This document shows, piece after piece, positions 39,683 through 40,829 of a stretch of DNA of 40,829 nucleotides. Both the position numbers and the translations under genes were made by a program. The stretch spans positions 1-40,829 of the forward strand of contig JAUNAK010000021.1 of assembly GCA_030527665.1 (NCBI GenBank), in the 5' to 3' direction. Each line of letters opens with the position of its first letter. Within the stretch, counting starts at the first letter, position 1. Under the pieces are notes generated by a model. The model was not told the origin of the DNA and did not search any database. It saw only the letters and a list, made by a program, of their open reading frames with translations. This DNA comes from Eubacteriales bacterium. GTDB lineage: Bacteria > Bacillota > Clostridia > Lachnospirales > Lachnospiraceae.

Positions 39683-40829
39683 TCACTTTCTGCTGATTCG
39701 TTTTCTGAATACCAGAGTTCCGCTTGCACCAAGTGCCATTGTGCCGCCAAGCAGGTAGAAGAGCATGGTACCCATTCCACCGGTCTCCGGAAGTTTGGAA
39801 CCTTTTTCGTTGATGATCTTGTTCTCGTCGAATGCCTCACCGTTCAGTGTTCTTGTGAATTTAGCAAGTTCTGCCGTTTCCTTGTCTTCATTCTCTTTAT
39901 GCTCTGTTGTAATTTCGATATCCATATCCTCAGCTGCTACGTATCCTGCAGGAGCAAAGGTCTCTTTCAGAACATATGCACCGGCATCCAGACCGATCAC
40001 ACGGAATTTACCGCTGTCACTTGTCTCGATCTCGGTAACAACACCCGTCTCACCGGCCTTTGCCAGACGGTAGGTATCGTATCCGTCCTTCTCGCCCACA
40101 TGGATCAGGTTGATCGGAGTTTTGTCATTGTCCTTTGTAAATACGGAGAACTTCGCTTTCGCAAGAGGTGTGGTTCCGTCTTCTTTGGTCTTGAAGTTCT
40201 TCACATCATAGGTGAATACAAAAACAGTATCATCCGGTGTTTCTTCGGTATCATCCGGTTTATCCTTTCCGTTGGATTCCCATGTCGGATTGTTGCCGTA
40301 CTCCAGTCTTGCATTGTTCTGGTTGTCGTCGTTTCCTTTTTCGTCCACGGAAATGGCTGCATTCTCATTCAGGTGTGCATTGTAGATCACATCTACCTGT
40401 GCCTCGCTGAGGGAACCGCCGTTCAGCTCTGCCTTCAGATCCATGATCTCCAGGGACCATTTCTGCTCTGCATCCGGTGTCTCTGTCAATGCAGCAGTCG
40501 TATCTGTGTAGTTGGTAATTACCTTTGTCTGCTTCTGTCCGTTGGCATCCGTGTAAGTTACCACTACCTTGTCGATACTTTCGAAGGAAAGTTCTTTGGA
40601 CATGGTATCGTGGAATGCCATGTAGTAGGATTTGTAGTTGTCGATGGTATCACTCTTCGGAAGTGTTGCTGTCAGACGGAACTGGAAGGACTCGCCGATG
40701 GCATGGTCTGCAGTCTCTCCCCAGTAACCGCCTTTATCGGACCGTGTGTTCTCCTCAACGGTCTGACCTGCATTCTCAGTCACATCGTCTTTTTCATTAT
40801 CCAGAACCTGTTTGTCAAATCCAGGTTTG
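39683..40829 (-). CDS. Backbone-type pilin, LPETG-anchored (5' part outside window)
   Basis: At least 381 residues of a fimbrial isopeptide-forming pilin; the frame is open to the window edge (upstream residues read KPGFDKQVLDNEKDDVTEN), so an apparent GTG start at 40783 is internal. The visible part has a D2-type fimbrial domain (FQFRLTATLPKSDTIDNYKS and YYMAFHDTMSKELSF, MDLKAELNGG), a Cna-B/SpaA domain (FVFTYDVKNFKTKEDG, TPLAKAKFSVF) with the E-box YVLKETFAPAGY, and the sorting signal LPETGG plus a hydrophobic segment and RKRISRK tail. It is the first visible gene of the pilus operon and substrate of the class C sortase downstream. Confidence 0.92.
   Translation of the reverse strand, partial: KPGFDKQVLDNEKDDVTENAGQTVEENTRSDKGGYWGETADHAIGESFQFRLTATLPKSDTIDNYKSYYMAFHDTMSKELSFESIDKVVVTYTDANGQKQTKVITNYTDTTAALTETPDAEQKWSLEIMDLKAELNGGSLSEAQVDVIYNAHLNENAAISVDEKGNDDNQNNARLEYGNNPTWESNGKDKPDDTEETPDDTVFVFTYDVKNFKTKEDGTTPLAKAKFSVFTKDNDKTPINLIHVGEKDGYDTYRLAKAGETGVVTEIETSDSGKFRVIGLDAGAYVLKETFAPAGYVAAEDMDIEITTEHKENEDKETAELAKFTRTLNGEAFDENKIINEKGSKLPETGGMGTMLFYLLGGTMALGASGTLVFRKRISRK

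Overview
The window is chromosomal DNA of a low-to-mid GC Gram-positive anaerobe, most likely a gut Lachnospiraceae (Clostridia). The signs are SecA-type lipoproteins and LPxTG proteins with sortases, AGGAGG ribosome binding sites, a split (two-subunit) transketolase, split isopropylmalate-dehydratase-family enzymes, a YesL protein beside a CUT1 sugar transporter, and a phosphatidylserine synthase/decarboxylase lipid operon. The genus cannot be fixed from the sequence alone. No rRNA, tRNA, CRISPR array or intact transposase was found.

Layout. 1-11.3 kb (all minus strand) is metabolic: pyridoxamine kinase, MTA/SAH nucleosidase, a two-gene transketolase with its own promoter and terminator, a zinc-ribbon membrane protein with a Tyr/Gly/Gln-rich segment, a CobW-type GTPase, two complete large/small subunit pairs of the isopropylmalate dehydratase family in tandem, and a Cys-type glutathione peroxidase with a palindromic operator over its start point. 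11.5-19.7 kb is a fructoside-utilisation locus: a minus-strand operon permease-permease-binding lipoprotein-GH32 fructosidase, divergent from a plus-strand LacI-family regulator, YesL and a membrane-anchored partner. The divergent intergenic region holds a dense array of CATTTG-centred boxes covering both promoters. 19.9-24.4 kb (minus) holds a lipoprotein and a phospholipid operon: a glycosyltransferase fragment, flippase-like protein, PssA, Psd and PAP2 phosphatase. 24.6-31 kb is a two-component system divergent from a MacA/MacB-like efflux operon. 31.2-34.5 kb is a polar amino-acid ABC importer (binding protein, two permeases, ATPase) with an attenuator between binding protein and permeases. 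34.9-36.6 kb holds two convergent orphan LytTR response regulators. 36.8-40.8 kb is a sortase-assembled pilus operon: a backbone-type pilin cut by the window edge, class C sortase, an LPQTG pilin and a second sortase.

The less ordinary content is mostly between genes. It includes the CATTFG-type operator array (core CATTTG) at 16782-17085; direct repeats with an exact 20-bp period upstream of both LytTR genes; seven decaying ~32-bp tandem repeats that begin inside the 3' end of a binding-protein gene; two solo 49-bp hairpin elements, 25.7 kb apart and inverted, that look like IS605/TnpB right ends; two abutting 48-bp repeats in the leader of the dehydratase operon; and a 42-bp perfect palindrome whose T and A runs are on the wrong sides for a terminator. 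Motif spellings, coordinates and spacings were read directly. Protein families come from recognisable motifs. Regulatory roles are inference.
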